DNA from: Acidaminobacter sp. JC074
Lineage (GTDB): Bacteria > Bacillota > Clostridia > Peptostreptococcales > Acidaminobacteraceae
DNA length: 64,000 nt
Direction: 5' to 3'
Assembly: GCF_022496765.1 (NCBI RefSeq)
Contig: NZ_VANV01000014.1
Location: 118,571-182,570 of the forward strand
This document shows positions 27,310 through 36,656 of this stretch, in pieces. The notes under the pieces were generated by a model. That model was not told the origin of the DNA. It did no database searches and was given only the letters and a program-made list of their open reading frames with translations. Within the stretch, counting starts at the first letter, position 1. Each line of letters starts with the position of its first letter. The translations under genes and the position numbers were made by a program.

Positions 27310-28008
27310 TTAATAGCCAAAGAAAGGATCGTTGATGATACGGTTCTTCTTTACCCCTTCTTTTGTTAGAGCATCTTTAATGGATTTAATAACCTGCATA
27401 CTTCCTGAAATATAGTAATAGGCCTCGTTACCGTAGAGCTTAGCCAAACGTTTATACTCATCAGAAGTTGCATCTCTTGATGTCGTCTTAATGAGTTCCA
27501 TAGATTGATTCTTCGCCACAATTTCTTCGAGCTCACCACTAAACAAATAGTCTTTTCTAGATGAATAAACTGTATGAAGTGGTCTAGATTCATCGTTCTC
27601 AAGTGATTTCATGATGGCCCTTATTGGTGTGATACCAACCCCGCTTGCGATCATAACCATAGGGGCCTTGTTGTCCATCACCTTAAACCAACCAAAAGGT
27701 CCTCTTACCTGTACACGTTCACCTTTTTTCATATGAATTAGAGTATCCTTAAAGCTGCTGATTTTTTCTCCAGTACGCATGCCTAAAGTAATCACACCTT
27801 CATGGTTACTAGAGGCAATACTAAAGGCTCTCCATTTCTTACCTGTCACCTTGTGGTCTGGTAGTGAGAATATGGCATGTTCACCTGATGTCCAAGATAA
27901 ACCTTGAGCTTTTAACTTAATCACATAATAATCTCCAAATGGATTATCCACCGATTCAATATATGCATAAGTCTTCTTAAATATACCTTTAAAATCTGTT
28001 ATTTTCAT
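27310..28008 (-). CDS. FAD/NAD(P)-dependent ferredoxin reductase-like protein
   Basis: A 232-residue FNR-superfamily protein: an FAD-binding barrel with RAFSIASSNHEG (RxxS motif, about residue 60) and an NAD(P)-binding half starting with IASGVGITPIRAI (about 120). It has no ferredoxin, globin or Fe-S domain, so it must hand electrons to a separate partner that is not adjacent. Translated right after the MarR gene (one base apart), so probably autoregulated together with it. Confidence 0.82.
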   Translation of the reverse strand: MKITDFKGIFKKTYAYIESVDNPFGDYYVIKLKAQGLSWTSGEHAIFSLPDHKVTGKKWRAFSIASSNHEGVITLGMRTGEKISSFKDTLIHMKKGERVQVRGPFGWFKVMDNKAPMVMIASGVGITPIRAIMKSLENDESRPLHTVYSSRKDYLFSGELEEIVAKNQSMELIKTTSRDATSDEYKRLAKLYGNEAYYYISGSMQVIKSIKDALTKEGVKKNRIINDPFFGY

Positions 28009-28009
28009 A

Positions 28010-28435
28010 TTATTTCTCCTCTATTGTTTTACCAAAGTATTTGATCTGATTGATAAACATGATTTTTTCTTCATCTGTAAAGTCTTCTAATAGCCCATCT
28101 AGATAAGCCATATGCGTTTTATGCACTTGATCAAATATCCTTTGACCCTCATCCGTCATTTCTATCCATGTTATACGTTTATCTTCAGCATCAACAACTT
28201 TTCTTACCCAGTTTTGCTTGATTAACTTGTTGATCATATGTGTAATTGAACCACTTGTTATAAAAGCTACTTCACCCAACTTCTGTGTTTTTGCCCTACC
28301 GACATCATTCAAATGTGCCAACATTGGATAAGCGCTTATGGGCATATCCAGTGATTCCAAATTCTTGCTTAACCTATCCAAAAATACTCGACTCAGTTTT
28401 CCCAGTACAATCATTAACTTTAGATTTAAATCCAT
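28010..28435 (-). CDS. MarR family transcriptional regulator
   Basis: A 141-residue winged-helix protein; the recognition region is KLGEVAFITSGSITHMINKLIKQNWVRKV and the wing DAEDKRITWIEMTDEGQ. The ATG at 28435 has GGAGG five bases upstream; the ATG at 28447 overlaps the ribosome site. It leads the marR-reductase operon and two matching palindromes lie directly upstream, so autorepression is likely. The ligand is unknown. Confidence 0.9.
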   Translation of the reverse strand: MDLNLKLMIVLGKLSRVFLDRLSKNLESLDMPISAYPMLAHLNDVGRAKTQKLGEVAFITSGSITHMINKLIKQNWVRKVVDAEDKRITWIEMTDEGQRIFDQVHKTHMAYLDGLLEDFTDEEKIMFINQIKYFGKTIEEK

Positions 28436-28463
28436 CACTGCCTCCATCTATCTTAAATAATAT

Positions 28464-28514
28464 TATCTTGATGTTAAGATAATATTATCATGATTTTATC
28501 TTGATGTCAAGATA
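28464..28514 (-). promoter_or_regulatory. Pair of MarR-type operators
   Basis: TATCTTGATGTTAAGATA (28464-28481) and the perfect palindrome TATCTTGATGTCAAGATA (28497-28514), 33 bases apart, which is about three helical turns. They lie 29-79 bases before the marR start. Confidence 0.65.
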
Positions 28515-28527
28515 TTATATTAAAATT

Positions 28528-28548
28528 AAAGCAGCTCAAGGCTACTTT
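28528..28548 (-). terminator. Terminator of the binding-protein gene
   Basis: AAAGTAGC-CTTGA-GCTGCTTT on the minus strand then AATTTTAA; the stem includes the stop codon. Confidence 0.6.
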
Positions 28549-30215
28549 AAATGTTTCAGCTTTATATGAGATATCTCTTTTAAGATATTTTCAGTTGAAG
28601 AGTAGTTATAAACCCTAGGATTATTTACTACAAAAATACTTGATCTCGATAAGAATATAAAAGGTAGAGTATCATTGGCAATCATGCCCCACTCTTTCAT
28701 CAAAGCGTCACGCTCATCAAGATTATCGGTTTGATCAAGTTGATCAAAGATGTTCTCTGCTTCTTCATTATAATATTGAGTAGCGTTTGAAGAAGAATCT
28801 ATGCCAAACTTCGCTCTAGGATTTTCATACATATCAAAGCTGGTGTAAAAACTACAGATGTCATAATCATTATCAAAGTATACTCTTTTTACAATAGCAG
28901 AATGAAAATCAGATTTTAAGTTAACTAGGATACCAACTTCCTTTAATTCCTCAATCGCTCCTTCTATTGCCTGCCTATTACTGATGTCAGATGGATTGTT
29001 TAAATACAGCCATTCTACTATAAAGTCTCTACCGTCTTTATCTAAAACACCATCACCATTAGAATCTTGCCAGCCAGCTTCTTTCAAAAGTTCTTTTGCA
29101 TGTTCCACATCTTTTTCATAGGTGTTGAGATCTTCAGGATAAGCACTGGATTCTGGCCAAACGCTTGTGTGAACTCTCTGTCCAAAACCATCTGTTTGAG
29201 TATCAACAAAAGCATCGAGATCAATGGCATAAGCAAGAGCCTTTCTGACTCTTACATCATTAAATATCTCATTCGATTGATTTAAGGCCATATAGTCATA
29301 ACTTATATTAGGCAGTTTCATATACTCTACCAAATCTTGCCCCATCAACATGTCATCTGTGTCCACATTGATTGGAAGATAAGTAAAATCCACCGCGCCC
29401 TGCGTAATGATCAAATCAGAGGTATCATAAGGCATTTTATGAATGACGACACCGTCAATATAGGGTTTATCACCATAATAATCATCAAAACGTTTCAGCC
29501 TAATATGCTGGTGTTCTACATAGTCTTCTAACATAAAAGGTCCCGTTCCTACAGGATCGCTTAACATCATTTCAAACTCGATGAAATTGTCATAAGCATA
29601 GTGTCTGCTGCTTAAAATAGGTAAAGTAAAGTCTACTATTCTTTCAGAACCCACTGAATCAAATGTCATGACCACAGTTTTCTCATCTATTTTTTTTAGT
29701 CCAAGAGCATGTTCATCCCCAGCTTGATAGGCCTTTAGGCCTACCATATCTGAAACGACTGCTATATAAGGTCCCTTATAGTCCTTATTAGCAAGCACCT
29801 TATATGTAAAAATAACATCATCTGCTGTGACTTGGTCTCCGTTGTGAAATTTCACATCATGCAGCCTAAAAGTAAATGTCTTTTGATCTTCAGATACCTC
29901 AACTGAAGCCAAATCATCAACAACTTTCCCATAATCTAATGTAATCAATCCATTGAATAGAAACCTTCTTGGGTCCATGCTTGAGCTGGAATCATTTAGA
30001 AGAGGATTCATTCTTTCATCAACTTGATAAGCACCTAGTGTTAAATAATTGCCTCTTTCTATACCAGGCATCTCCTCTATTAAACTTGCAACCTGCTCAC
30101 CTGATATGGCTTCTTCACCAGTATCATCTACAAAAACTTGATCTTGAAACTCCTCTTGACATCCCATTAAAAAAATCACTAAAGATAAGCCTATAATTAA
30201 TACATACTTTTTCAT
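28542..30215 (-). CDS. Peptide/nickel-type ABC substrate-binding lipoprotein (SBP family 5)
   Basis: A 557-residue extracellular binding protein: lipoprotein signal MKKYVLIIGLSLVIFLMGC (cysteine 19), then the family 5 fold with FRLHDVKFHNGDQVTADDVIFTYK (about residues 112-135) and KALAYAIDLDAF. OppA/DppA/NikA-like. No permease or ATPase genes of this family are nearby, so it either serves a transporter encoded elsewhere or acts as an orphan receptor. Ligand unknown. Confidence 0.88.
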   Translation of the reverse strand: MKKYVLIIGLSLVIFLMGCQEEFQDQVFVDDTGEEAISGEQVASLIEEMPGIERGNYLTLGAYQVDERMNPLLNDSSSSMDPRRFLFNGLITLDYGKVVDDLASVEVSEDQKTFTFRLHDVKFHNGDQVTADDVIFTYKVLANKDYKGPYIAVVSDMVGLKAYQAGDEHALGLKKIDEKTVVMTFDSVGSERIVDFTLPILSSRHYAYDNFIEFEMMLSDPVGTGPFMLEDYVEHQHIRLKRFDDYYGDKPYIDGVVIHKMPYDTSDLIITQGAVDFTYLPINVDTDDMLMGQDLVEYMKLPNISYDYMALNQSNEIFNDVRVRKALAYAIDLDAFVDTQTDGFGQRVHTSVWPESSAYPEDLNTYEKDVEHAKELLKEAGWQDSNGDGVLDKDGRDFIVEWLYLNNPSDISNRQAIEGAIEELKEVGILVNLKSDFHSAIVKRVYFDNDYDICSFYTSFDMYENPRAKFGIDSSSNATQYYNEEAENIFDQLDQTDNLDERDALMKEWGMIANDTLPFIFLSRSSIFVVNNPRVYNYSSTENILKEISHIKLKHLK

Positions 30216-30376
30216 TAACTTCCCCCCATATTCCTATTGTTAGATGAATCTCTAAATATGTCAAATGACCTATTTTCAAGGAATACATTGCAATCACTGA
30301 ATTTTCTGAATATTATTTCTAATTTGATAGACTTTCATTAAGAAAAGTTAAGATATTAAAGCCCTATAATAAGAAA

Positions 30377-30393
30377 AAGTAGCATAGCTACTT
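30377..30393 (-). terminator. Terminator of the LUD gene
   Basis: AAGTAGC-TAT-GCTACTT followed by TTTCTTATT on the minus strand; overlaps the stop codon. Confidence 0.7.
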
Positions 30394-30996
30394 ATCAATA
30401 AGAATAATTTTTATTCGACCTTTTGGATGAGACTTCTCTGTAATCAACCACTGGTTGCATATTCTGGTTGGACTCCCACAGTCCTCACACTTGCCGCTGA
30501 CCTTACAAGGCGTTTTGATATCATCATGTCTTCTAGCATTTCTAGGTGCTACTATGTTTCGTATATAGTCCATAGCAGTTTCGAGGTCGGTACATATTTT
30601 TTCTGTCTTAACAAATAAAACAACATGTTTTGGTCCAAAATTGATGCCACCAATACGGTTACCGATCATATCTAGATTAACCAGTTGGCCTTTTTCTGTA
30701 ATAGCATTAGAACCTGTTATAAACAAATCCACTGTTAAAGCAAGGCGCATCCTTCTTATTTTTTCTCTAAAGATTATACCCTTTTCAAAAGTATCTATAT
30801 AATCCGTAGCATGTTCATTCAACCATGATCGCAGATCTGTTTCAAAAAAAGTTTCAGAATCTCCATAAGAAACACTTGAAGGTTTTAAGCGATCAAAAAT
30901 TTCCATAAAGCAAAGTCTTGCTTCTTTGATGTCTTTTACAGGATAAACCTCAAAATTATTTAATTCCAGATTTTGAATAACTTGACTTATCTCCAT
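30388..30996 (-). CDS. LUD-domain (LutC/DUF162-like) protein
   Basis: A 202-residue protein of the lactate-utilisation LUD family: VSYGDSETFFET near residue 41, DLFITGSNAITEKGQLVNLDMIGNRIGGINFGPKHVVLF (about 90-128) is the family core. A C-terminal cysteine group, PCKVSGKCEDCGSPTRIC, may bind a metal. Standalone members are common in anaerobes without a known reaction. Divergent from the first aldo/keto reductase, sharing its control region. Confidence 0.82.
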   Translation of the reverse strand: MEISQVIQNLELNNFEVYPVKDIKEARLCFMEIFDRLKPSSVSYGDSETFFETDLRSWLNEHATDYIDTFEKGIIFREKIRRMRLALTVDLFITGSNAITEKGQLVNLDMIGNRIGGINFGPKHVVLFVKTEKICTDLETAMDYIRNIVAPRNARRHDDIKTPCKVSGKCEDCGSPTRICNQWLITEKSHPKGRIKIILIDK

Positions 30997-31045
30997 ACAT
31001 GTCCTCCTAGTCTTATACTATCACAAAAATGAAGGCTCGTCTTAG

Positions 31046-31085
31046 CAATAATGTTCAATTTTTCTTAAGTCAATTCTGATATTCT
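31046..31085 (+). promoter_or_regulatory. Regulon motif and -10 box of the first AKR gene
   Basis: CAATAATGTTCAA (31046-31058), then 21 bases, then TATTCT (31080-31085), preceded by TG. Same motif and spacing as at three other redox promoters in this window. Confidence 0.65.
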
Positions 31086-31108
31086 GAAGAGGGAAGAAAG
31101 GAGTAAGT

Positions 31109-32224
31109 ATGCAATATATTAAACTGCCTAGAGACGGCAGACAAGTTTCACGTTTTGGTGTTGGTGTTCTAAGAATGCCTAAAGTAGATGGAAAGATTGA
31201 TCCCACGCAGGCAAAACCCATTATCAGATATGCCATAGATCATGGCGTTAACTTTTTTGACACAGCCTACATGTACGAAGGTAGCGAAGTTGCTCTTGGA
31301 CATGCTTTAGAGGATGGTTACAGAGACAAAGTCATATTGTCAACTAAACTTCCAATCTATGCAGTAAAAAGCAAGGATGACCTTAAGCGTTACTTTGATG
31401 AAGAACTGAAAAGGCTGAGAACAGACTATTTAGATTATTATTTGCTACATGGTCTCAATGTAGATTCTTGGGCAACAACACTGAAATACGATGTTCTTGA
31501 TTTTCTTACAGACTTAAAAGAAAAAGGTCTTGTAAAGCATGTTGGTTTTTCTGTACATGAATCTTTCGACTTTTTTAAAGAAGTTGTTGATGCCTATGAC
31601 TGGGACCTGGTAATGGTTCAGTATAATTATTATGATAAGTTTAACCAAGTGGGTCAAAAAGGCGTTCAATATGCCCACTCAAAAGGCATTGCTGTAGCGA
31701 CCATGGAGTCTTTACACGGTGGCATGCTGGCAAATGATGTCCCAAAAGACGTTGAGGATGCCTTTGCTGACTGGAAGACAGACGTCTCCAATGCAGAAAA
31801 ATCATTCATGTGGCTTTATAATCAGGAGGAAGTATCCATTATACTTTCTGGTGTATCTAACCTAGACCAGCTTAAAGACAATCTTAGGATCTTTGATAAC
31901 GCTCAGTCAAATTGCCTGTCTGATGAAGAAAATGCATTGTTTGACGACGCTAGAAAGGCTTGGTACAAGAATGTCCACGTCGAATGTACTGGCTGTGGTT
32001 ACTGTATGCCATGCCCTGTAGGTGTTGATATACCAACTATTTTTCAGCATTACAACCTTCTGATAAACACAAAAGAACAAAAATGGGTCTATGATACCAT
32101 GGTGGTTGCCTCTGGTAAAGATCCTTCTAAGTGTATAGCATGTGGCAAATGTGAAAAACACTGTCCTCAATCAATTAAAATTATAGATGAGCTAAAAAAT
32201 GCTGATAAAGTTTTAAGGGGCTAA
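31109..32224 (+). CDS. Aldo/keto reductase with C-terminal ferredoxin domain (copy 1)
   Basis: A 371-residue fusion. Residues 1-280 form an AKR barrel (VNFFDTAYMYEGSE with the catalytic Asp-Tyr, TKLPIY with the lysine, LLHGL with the histidine); from about residue 290 comes a 2x[4Fe-4S] ferredoxin-like part with CTGCGYCMPCPVGVDIP and CIACGKCEKHCP. Such proteins probably couple carbonyl reduction or oxidation to ferredoxin-type electron flow in anaerobes; substrate unknown. The next gene is a close paralogue. Confidence 0.92.
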   Translation: MQYIKLPRDGRQVSRFGVGVLRMPKVDGKIDPTQAKPIIRYAIDHGVNFFDTAYMYEGSEVALGHALEDGYRDKVILSTKLPIYAVKSKDDLKRYFDEELKRLRTDYLDYYLLHGLNVDSWATTLKYDVLDFLTDLKEKGLVKHVGFSVHESFDFFKEVVDAYDWDLVMVQYNYYDKFNQVGQKGVQYAHSKGIAVATMESLHGGMLANDVPKDVEDAFADWKTDVSNAEKSFMWLYNQEEVSIILSGVSNLDQLKDNLRIFDNAQSNCLSDEENALFDDARKAWYKNVHVECTGCGYCMPCPVGVDIPTIFQHYNLLINTKEQKWVYDTMVVASGKDPSKCIACGKCEKHCPQSIKIIDELKNADKVLRG

Positions 32225-32248
32225 TCTTAAGAATATGCTATTTCTCCT

Positions 32249-32288
32249 CAATAATGTTCTATTAGTTAAATATCATTAAGCGTATAAT
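32249..32288 (+). promoter_or_regulatory. Regulon motif and -10 box of the second AKR gene
   Basis: CAATAATGTTCTA (32249-32261), 21 bases, TATAAT (32283-32288); same geometry as at 31046. Confidence 0.65.
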
Positions 32289-32337
32289 CTACTATGTTTA
32301 TTAAGACTTTTAAAACTGATAACATAAGGAGATGACA

Positions 32338-33474
32338 ATGGAAAAAAGAAGATTTGGTAAAACAGAAAAAATGCTTTCACCACTTGGCTTTGGCTGTATG
32401 AGACTACCTGTAGTAGATGGTGTCTATGCCAATATAGATGAAAGAGAGGCCATCAAACAGATCAGGTATGCCATTGATAAAGGCGTCAACTACATTGATA
32501 CTGCCTATCCCTACCACGAAGGTAAGAGCGAAGCTTTGGTAGGTAAAGCCTTAAAAGATGGTTACAGAGAGAAAGTGTATTTAGCTACTAAGTTACCATC
32601 ATGGTTGATTCAGACCAGAGATGATATGGACAAGTATTTAAACGAACAGTTAGAAAGACTCCAAACAGATACCATAGATTTTTACTTGATACATGCCCTC
32701 AATAAGAAGTATTGGGCAAACTATATGGCATTGGGTCTCTTTGACTTTATTGATAAGGCTAAAGCAGACGGTAGAATCAAACATATTGGCTTCTCATTCC
32801 ACGATGAACTCGATCTTTTTAAAGAGATTGTTGACGCTTACGATTGGGAATTCTGTCTTATTCAATACAACTTTATGGATGAAGATTATCAAGCCGGCAA
32901 AGAAGGCCTTCAGTATGCACATGCAAAAGACTTAGGACTTGCTATTATGGAACCATTAAGAGGTGGTAACCTTGTTAATAATATCCCTGATGATGTTATG
33001 AAGATTTGGAACAGCTCGAAAATCAAACGTTCTCCAGCTCAGTGGGCCCTATCTTTTCTGTGGAATCAACCTGAAGTAGGTCTTGTCCTTAGCGGTATGA
33101 ACGATTATGATCATATTGATGAGAACCTTCAAGAAGCATCAAGAGTTAAGCCCAATACTTTATCTGATGAAGAAAATAAGATCCTTGATCAAGTAAAGAA
33201 TATTTATAAGACCAGAACGCGTGTTAATTGTACAGGTTGCAAGTACTGTATGCCATGTCCTCTTGGTGTAGATATACCAAATGCATTCCTGTTTTACAAC
33301 AATGCATCCATGTATCAAGATACAGCTGCCGCTAAGAGTCAATACAATATCTTTGTCAGCGAGGAAAATAGAGCGTCTGTTTGTGTAGATTGTGGCAAAT
33401 GCGAAAAAGTCTGTCCGCAAAATCTTGAAATCAGAAACTTACTGAAGGACGTTTCAAGTGAATTAGAGGTATAA
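32338..33474 (+). CDS. Aldo/keto reductase with C-terminal ferredoxin domain (copy 2)
   Basis: A 378-residue paralogue of the previous gene with the same layout: GVNYIDTAYPYHEGKSE, TKLPSW, FYLIHAL in the barrel and CTGCKYCMPCPLGVDIP plus CVDCGKCEKVCPQN at the C-terminus. The start at 32338 sits six bases after AAGGAG; the ATG at 32332 is too close. It has its own promoter copy, so the pair arose by tandem duplication including the control site. The ankyrin gene starts on the base after its stop codon. Confidence 0.92.
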   Translation: MEKRRFGKTEKMLSPLGFGCMRLPVVDGVYANIDEREAIKQIRYAIDKGVNYIDTAYPYHEGKSEALVGKALKDGYREKVYLATKLPSWLIQTRDDMDKYLNEQLERLQTDTIDFYLIHALNKKYWANYMALGLFDFIDKAKADGRIKHIGFSFHDELDLFKEIVDAYDWEFCLIQYNFMDEDYQAGKEGLQYAHAKDLGLAIMEPLRGGNLVNNIPDDVMKIWNSSKIKRSPAQWALSFLWNQPEVGLVLSGMNDYDHIDENLQEASRVKPNTLSDEENKILDQVKNIYKTRTRVNCTGCKYCMPCPLGVDIPNAFLFYNNASMYQDTAAAKSQYNIFVSEENRASVCVDCGKCEKVCPQNLEIRNLLKDVSSELEV

Positions 33475-33945
33475 ATGAAAAAAACACTTTTATTACTTCT
33501 AGCCCTTGTCTTATTAACCGCTTGTTCTAAAAGTATAGATGATGAAAAGACTGCAGATCGTATAGAGCACGATGAACTCGCCATCCATAAGGCCTCTTAT
33601 ACAGGTGATATAGACCTTGTAAAAGAGCTTCTAGAAAGTCCACAGGATGTAGATGTAAGGGATTCATTTGGCGGTACTGCCTTACATGCGGCCATGTTTC
33701 AAGACAATATGGAAATTGTATCACTTTTAATAGAAAATGGTTATGATGTCAATGCACAAGGATCATCAAATGGTTTTACACCACTTCACGATGCGGTTTG
33801 GGCTGGAAATATTGAAGCTGCCAAGCTACTTCTTGAGTCTGGTGCTGATTTAAGTATTAAAAACAAGGATGGACAAACACCTCTCGACAAGGCCAAAGAT
33901 GCTAATGACTCAATTTATGACCTGTTTACAAAAGATGATAATTAG
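33475..33945 (+). CDS. Ankyrin-repeat lipoprotein
   Basis: A 156-residue protein with a short lipoprotein signal (MKKTLLLLLALVLLTAC) and about three ankyrin repeats (GGTALHAAMFQDNMEIVSLLIENGYDVNAQ, GFTPLHDAVWAGNIEAAKLLLESGADLSIK). Its ATG follows the AKR stop codon without a gap, so it is translated by re-initiation from the AKR mRNA. An exported scaffold downstream of a cytoplasmic reductase is odd; its partner is unknown. Confidence 0.85.
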   Translation: MKKTLLLLLALVLLTACSKSIDDEKTADRIEHDELAIHKASYTGDIDLVKELLESPQDVDVRDSFGGTALHAAMFQDNMEIVSLLIENGYDVNAQGSSNGFTPLHDAVWAGNIEAAKLLLESGADLSIKNKDGQTPLDKAKDANDSIYDLFTKDDN

Positions 33946-34021
33946 AAGCTCACAGATGTGAGTATATTTGATATAGGCAAATGCTTCGACCCTCAGCTCT
34001 TTTAATGAATCATTTTGCCTA

Positions 34022-34050
34022 AAGGCACAATCAAGCGATTGTGCCTTTTA
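34022..34050 (+). terminator. Terminator of the AKR-ankyrin operon
   Basis: AAGGCACAATC-AAGC-GATTGTGCCTTTTATTT. Confidence 0.85.
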
Positions 34051-34108
34051 TTTAGAACTCAGCTCATCGAGTGCTTCGTTGCTTATAAAAACAGATTTTT
34101 ACCAACTA

Positions 34109-34132
34109 AAAAAAGTCAGCTTTCGCTGACTT
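34109..34132 (-). terminator. Terminator of the threonine dehydrogenase gene
   Basis: Minus strand AAGTCAGC-GAAA-GCTGACTT running into a T run. Confidence 0.85.
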
Positions 34133-34138
34133 AAATAA

Positions 34139-35176
34139 TTAATCCCATTCTAAAATTACTTTACCTGATTGACCAGATCTCATGATATCAAAACCTTTTT
34201 CAAATTCTGTGTAGTGGAACTTATGAGTAATAACACCTGAAATATCTAAACCTGATTGTAACATCGCTTGAATCTTGTACCAAGTTTCATACATTTCACG
34301 ACCATAAATACCCTTGATCCATAATCCGTTAAATACAACCTTGTTCCAGTCTACTCTAGTATCTGGACCTTGAATACCTAACATAGCAATCTTTCCACCA
34401 TGGAACATGCAATCTACCATATCATTAAATGCTGAAGCATTACCTGACATTTCTAAACCAACATCAAAACCTTCTGTCATGTGTAAGTCTTTCATAACAT
34501 CTTGTAATTTTTCTTTCATTGGATTTACAGTTCTAGTTGCACCTAATTTTTCTGCTAATGATAATCTGTAATCGTTAACATCAGTTACAACGATGTGTCT
34601 AGCACCTGCATGCTTAGCAATTGCAGCCGCCATAATACCAATTGGACCAGCACCTGTAATTAATACGTCTTCACCTAATAAATCAAAAGATAAAGCAGTA
34701 TGAGCAGCATTTCCAAGTGGATCAAATATAGAAAGCACTTCTTCCGGAATGCTAGGATCACATAACCAAACATTAGACTCAGGAATTGCAGCATATTCTG
34801 CGAAAATACCAGTTCTGTTTACACCAACACCCATTGTGTTCTTACATAAGTGTCTTCTACCTGCTAAACAGTTTCTACAGTGACCGCATACGATATGACC
34901 TTCACCTGAAACTAAATCGCCAACTTTAAAATCTGTAACGCCAGAACCTACTTCAACAATTTCACCAACAAATTCATGGCCAATTGTCATCGGTACTGGA
35001 ATAGTTGCTTGAGACCATTCGTCCCAGTTATAAATATGTACATCTGTACCACAGATTGCAGTTTTTCTCATTTTGATTAAGACATCAAAATCGCCAACTT
35101 CCGGTACATCTACTTCATCTAACCATAAACCTTCTTTAGCATATTTTTTTACTAATGCTTTCATTTTAGTTGCCAT
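34139..35176 (-). CDS. tdh: L-threonine 3-dehydrogenase
   Basis: Zinc-dependent oxidation of L-threonine to 2-amino-3-ketobutyrate with NAD. A 345-residue medium-chain dehydrogenase with [17 protein letters not shown] (catalytic-zinc cysteine and Tdh signature), [12 protein letters not shown], a structural zinc set [15 protein letters not shown], and the Rossmann motif GAGPIG. The usual partner kbl is not adjacent. The start follows AGGAGG. A good promoter lies upstream. Confidence 0.93.
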   Translation of the reverse strand: MATKMKALVKKYAKEGLWLDEVDVPEVGDFDVLIKMRKTAICGTDVHIYNWDEWSQATIPVPMTIGHEFVGEIVEVGSGVTDFKVGDLVSGEGHIVCGHCRNCLAGRRHLCKNTMGVGVNRTGIFAEYAAIPESNVWLCDPSIPEEVLSIFDPLGNAAHTALSFDLLGEDVLITGAGPIGIMAAAIAKHAGARHIVVTDVNDYRLSLAEKLGATRTVNPMKEKLQDVMKDLHMTEGFDVGLEMSGNASAFNDMVDCMFHGGKIAMLGIQGPDTRVDWNKVVFNGLWIKGIYGREMYETWYKIQAMLQSGLDISGVITHKFHYTEFEKGFDIMRSGQSGKVILEWD

Positions 35177-35203
35177 TTAAGCGCCTCCTTTATCTTTACC
35201 TAA

Positions 35204-35232
35204 ATATTAATCGATTTAAGGCAATTTGACAA
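35204..35232 (-). promoter_or_regulatory. Promoter of tdh
   Basis: Minus strand TTGTCA (35227-35232), 17 bases, TAATAT (35204-35209). Confidence 0.6.
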
Positions 35233-35319
35233 TACAATTGACGTAATTTGTTCAATATTTTCTTCTATTGTTTAATATATAGAACGTTTTCTGTATAAAT
35301 ACCTTTTATAAACAAGAAA

Positions 35320-35342
35320 ATACAGACCAAAAAAGTCTGTAT
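35320..35342 (-). terminator. Terminator of ltrA-like gene
   Basis: ATACAGAC-TTTTTTG-GTCTGTAT followed by TTTC on the minus strand. Confidence 0.75.
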
Positions 35343-35350
35343 CCTTCTCA

Positions 35351-36520
35351 TTATGAGTGTCTTATCCAAAGACCAACCCCAAGTATAACTGGTATATAGA
35401 GCGCTACTAGGTAGAATACAACTTGTAGAGAAGAAACTTGTATCATATATGAAACACCTAATATAAGAATGGATAGGACCATAAAAAGCTTTGTATGTTT
35501 GGTATCTAAATGGATGTTGGGATTATTGATTTTCTTATTAAAAGAAAAGTGAATGATAATGGCTATAAAAAATATCACGGTCGGAACAATCCATGTGTTT
35601 ATAGACAAGGATGTATAGCTTAAATAAACCAAAGCTCCTATAAAGGCAACAGCTATGGTTTCTAAGTAGAAAGAAAATAACCACATAAAATAGCCGCTGA
35701 TGGATTCTTTATGCTGAATATAACCAACAAACTCAAAGTGATTAAACCAGAGGCCAAAGGCTATGAGAAAGTTGAATATAAGCATGATAACACTGTTAAA
35801 ATTTATACCTACATGTGATGCACCGTTTAACGCACCAATAACAATTTCCCCCAGTACAATAATAAAGTAAAGATTCGACCTTTCTATAAAAGCATTTGAC
35901 AGTTTTGTTCTCTTTACATAATCAACTTTAGTCTTGCTGTCAGCCAGCAAATAATTAGAAATCATCGGTGCGACTAAAAAGATGACTGAGAGACCAAGGT
36001 AAATACTTCTATAATCATGAGGAAAGAAGATGGACGCTATTAAAAGCATGCCTAAGAGGAAATATACACGCGAATAAGGTTTAGAATAAACCAAATGACT
36101 GGGATCCGCTATCCCTGTCTCTCGCCATAGAAAGCCTATGAAAATGGTTATACCTGCATATACAGAAACGTAATAAACATAAAAGTGACCCAAAACATCA
36201 TGAGTAAATACAGTCATCAGGCCAATGAGTATCATTTGAATAAAAGTATTGAACCTAGTTCTAAAGTCATTGTTGCCATGCAAATCATGATACAAGGCTG
36301 AGTTTAACCATATCATCCAGCCTATAGAAAATAAAATAATAAATGTCGTAATGCCTTTAAATGTCATCTGTCCAACTAGATGATGTGATATAGATCCTAT
36401 ATAGGCTACAAAAACAAGATCACAAAAAAGTTCAATAACACTGACAACTCTATGTTCGTTCACATTGGTCGCCTTAGAGGGCTTTTGCCACCATGCCGTA
36501 TTTACCGATGATTTTTCCAT
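35351..36520 (-). CDS. Low temperature requirement protein A family membrane protein
   Basis: A 389-residue membrane protein with about twelve hydrophobic helices. The N-terminal VSVIELFCDLVFVAYIG and the later SNLYFIIVLGEIVIGAL are LtrA family signatures. The start at 36520 follows GGAGG; an in-frame extension to 36577 lacks a ribosome site. The family was named from a Listeria mutant impaired at low temperature, but its molecular function is not established. Confidence 0.87.
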   Translation of the reverse strand: MEKSSVNTAWWQKPSKATNVNEHRVVSVIELFCDLVFVAYIGSISHHLVGQMTFKGITTFIILFSIGWMIWLNSALYHDLHGNNDFRTRFNTFIQMILIGLMTVFTHDVLGHFYVYYVSVYAGITIFIGFLWRETGIADPSHLVYSKPYSRVYFLLGMLLIASIFFPHDYRSIYLGLSVIFLVAPMISNYLLADSKTKVDYVKRTKLSNAFIERSNLYFIIVLGEIVIGALNGASHVGINFNSVIMLIFNFLIAFGLWFNHFEFVGYIQHKESISGYFMWLFSFYLETIAVAFIGALVYLSYTSLSINTWIVPTVIFFIAIIIHFSFNKKINNPNIHLDTKHTKLFMVLSILILGVSYMIQVSSLQVVFYLVALYIPVILGVGLWIRHS

Positions 36521-36656
36521 TTTCGTCCTCCATTCTTTAGATACATTCAATTTATCAGTTTTGCTTAAGAGATTCATGTAAATAATTAAGATAAAAATGA
36601 AGATTATTGCAAAAAAAAATATAAATGCTAAGCATCTACACTTTTGAATATTTAAA

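Noticed and set aside
34139..35176. Missing kbl next to tdh as an anomaly
   Set aside because: Unlinked tdh and kbl, or an alternative fate of aminoketobutyrate, is frequent.
35240..35265. A further copy of the AATAATGTTCAA regulon motif before tdh (TTGTTCAATATT)
   Set aside because: It is in the opposite orientation, lacks the correct spacing to a -10 box, and tdh has a normal promoter closer to the gene.
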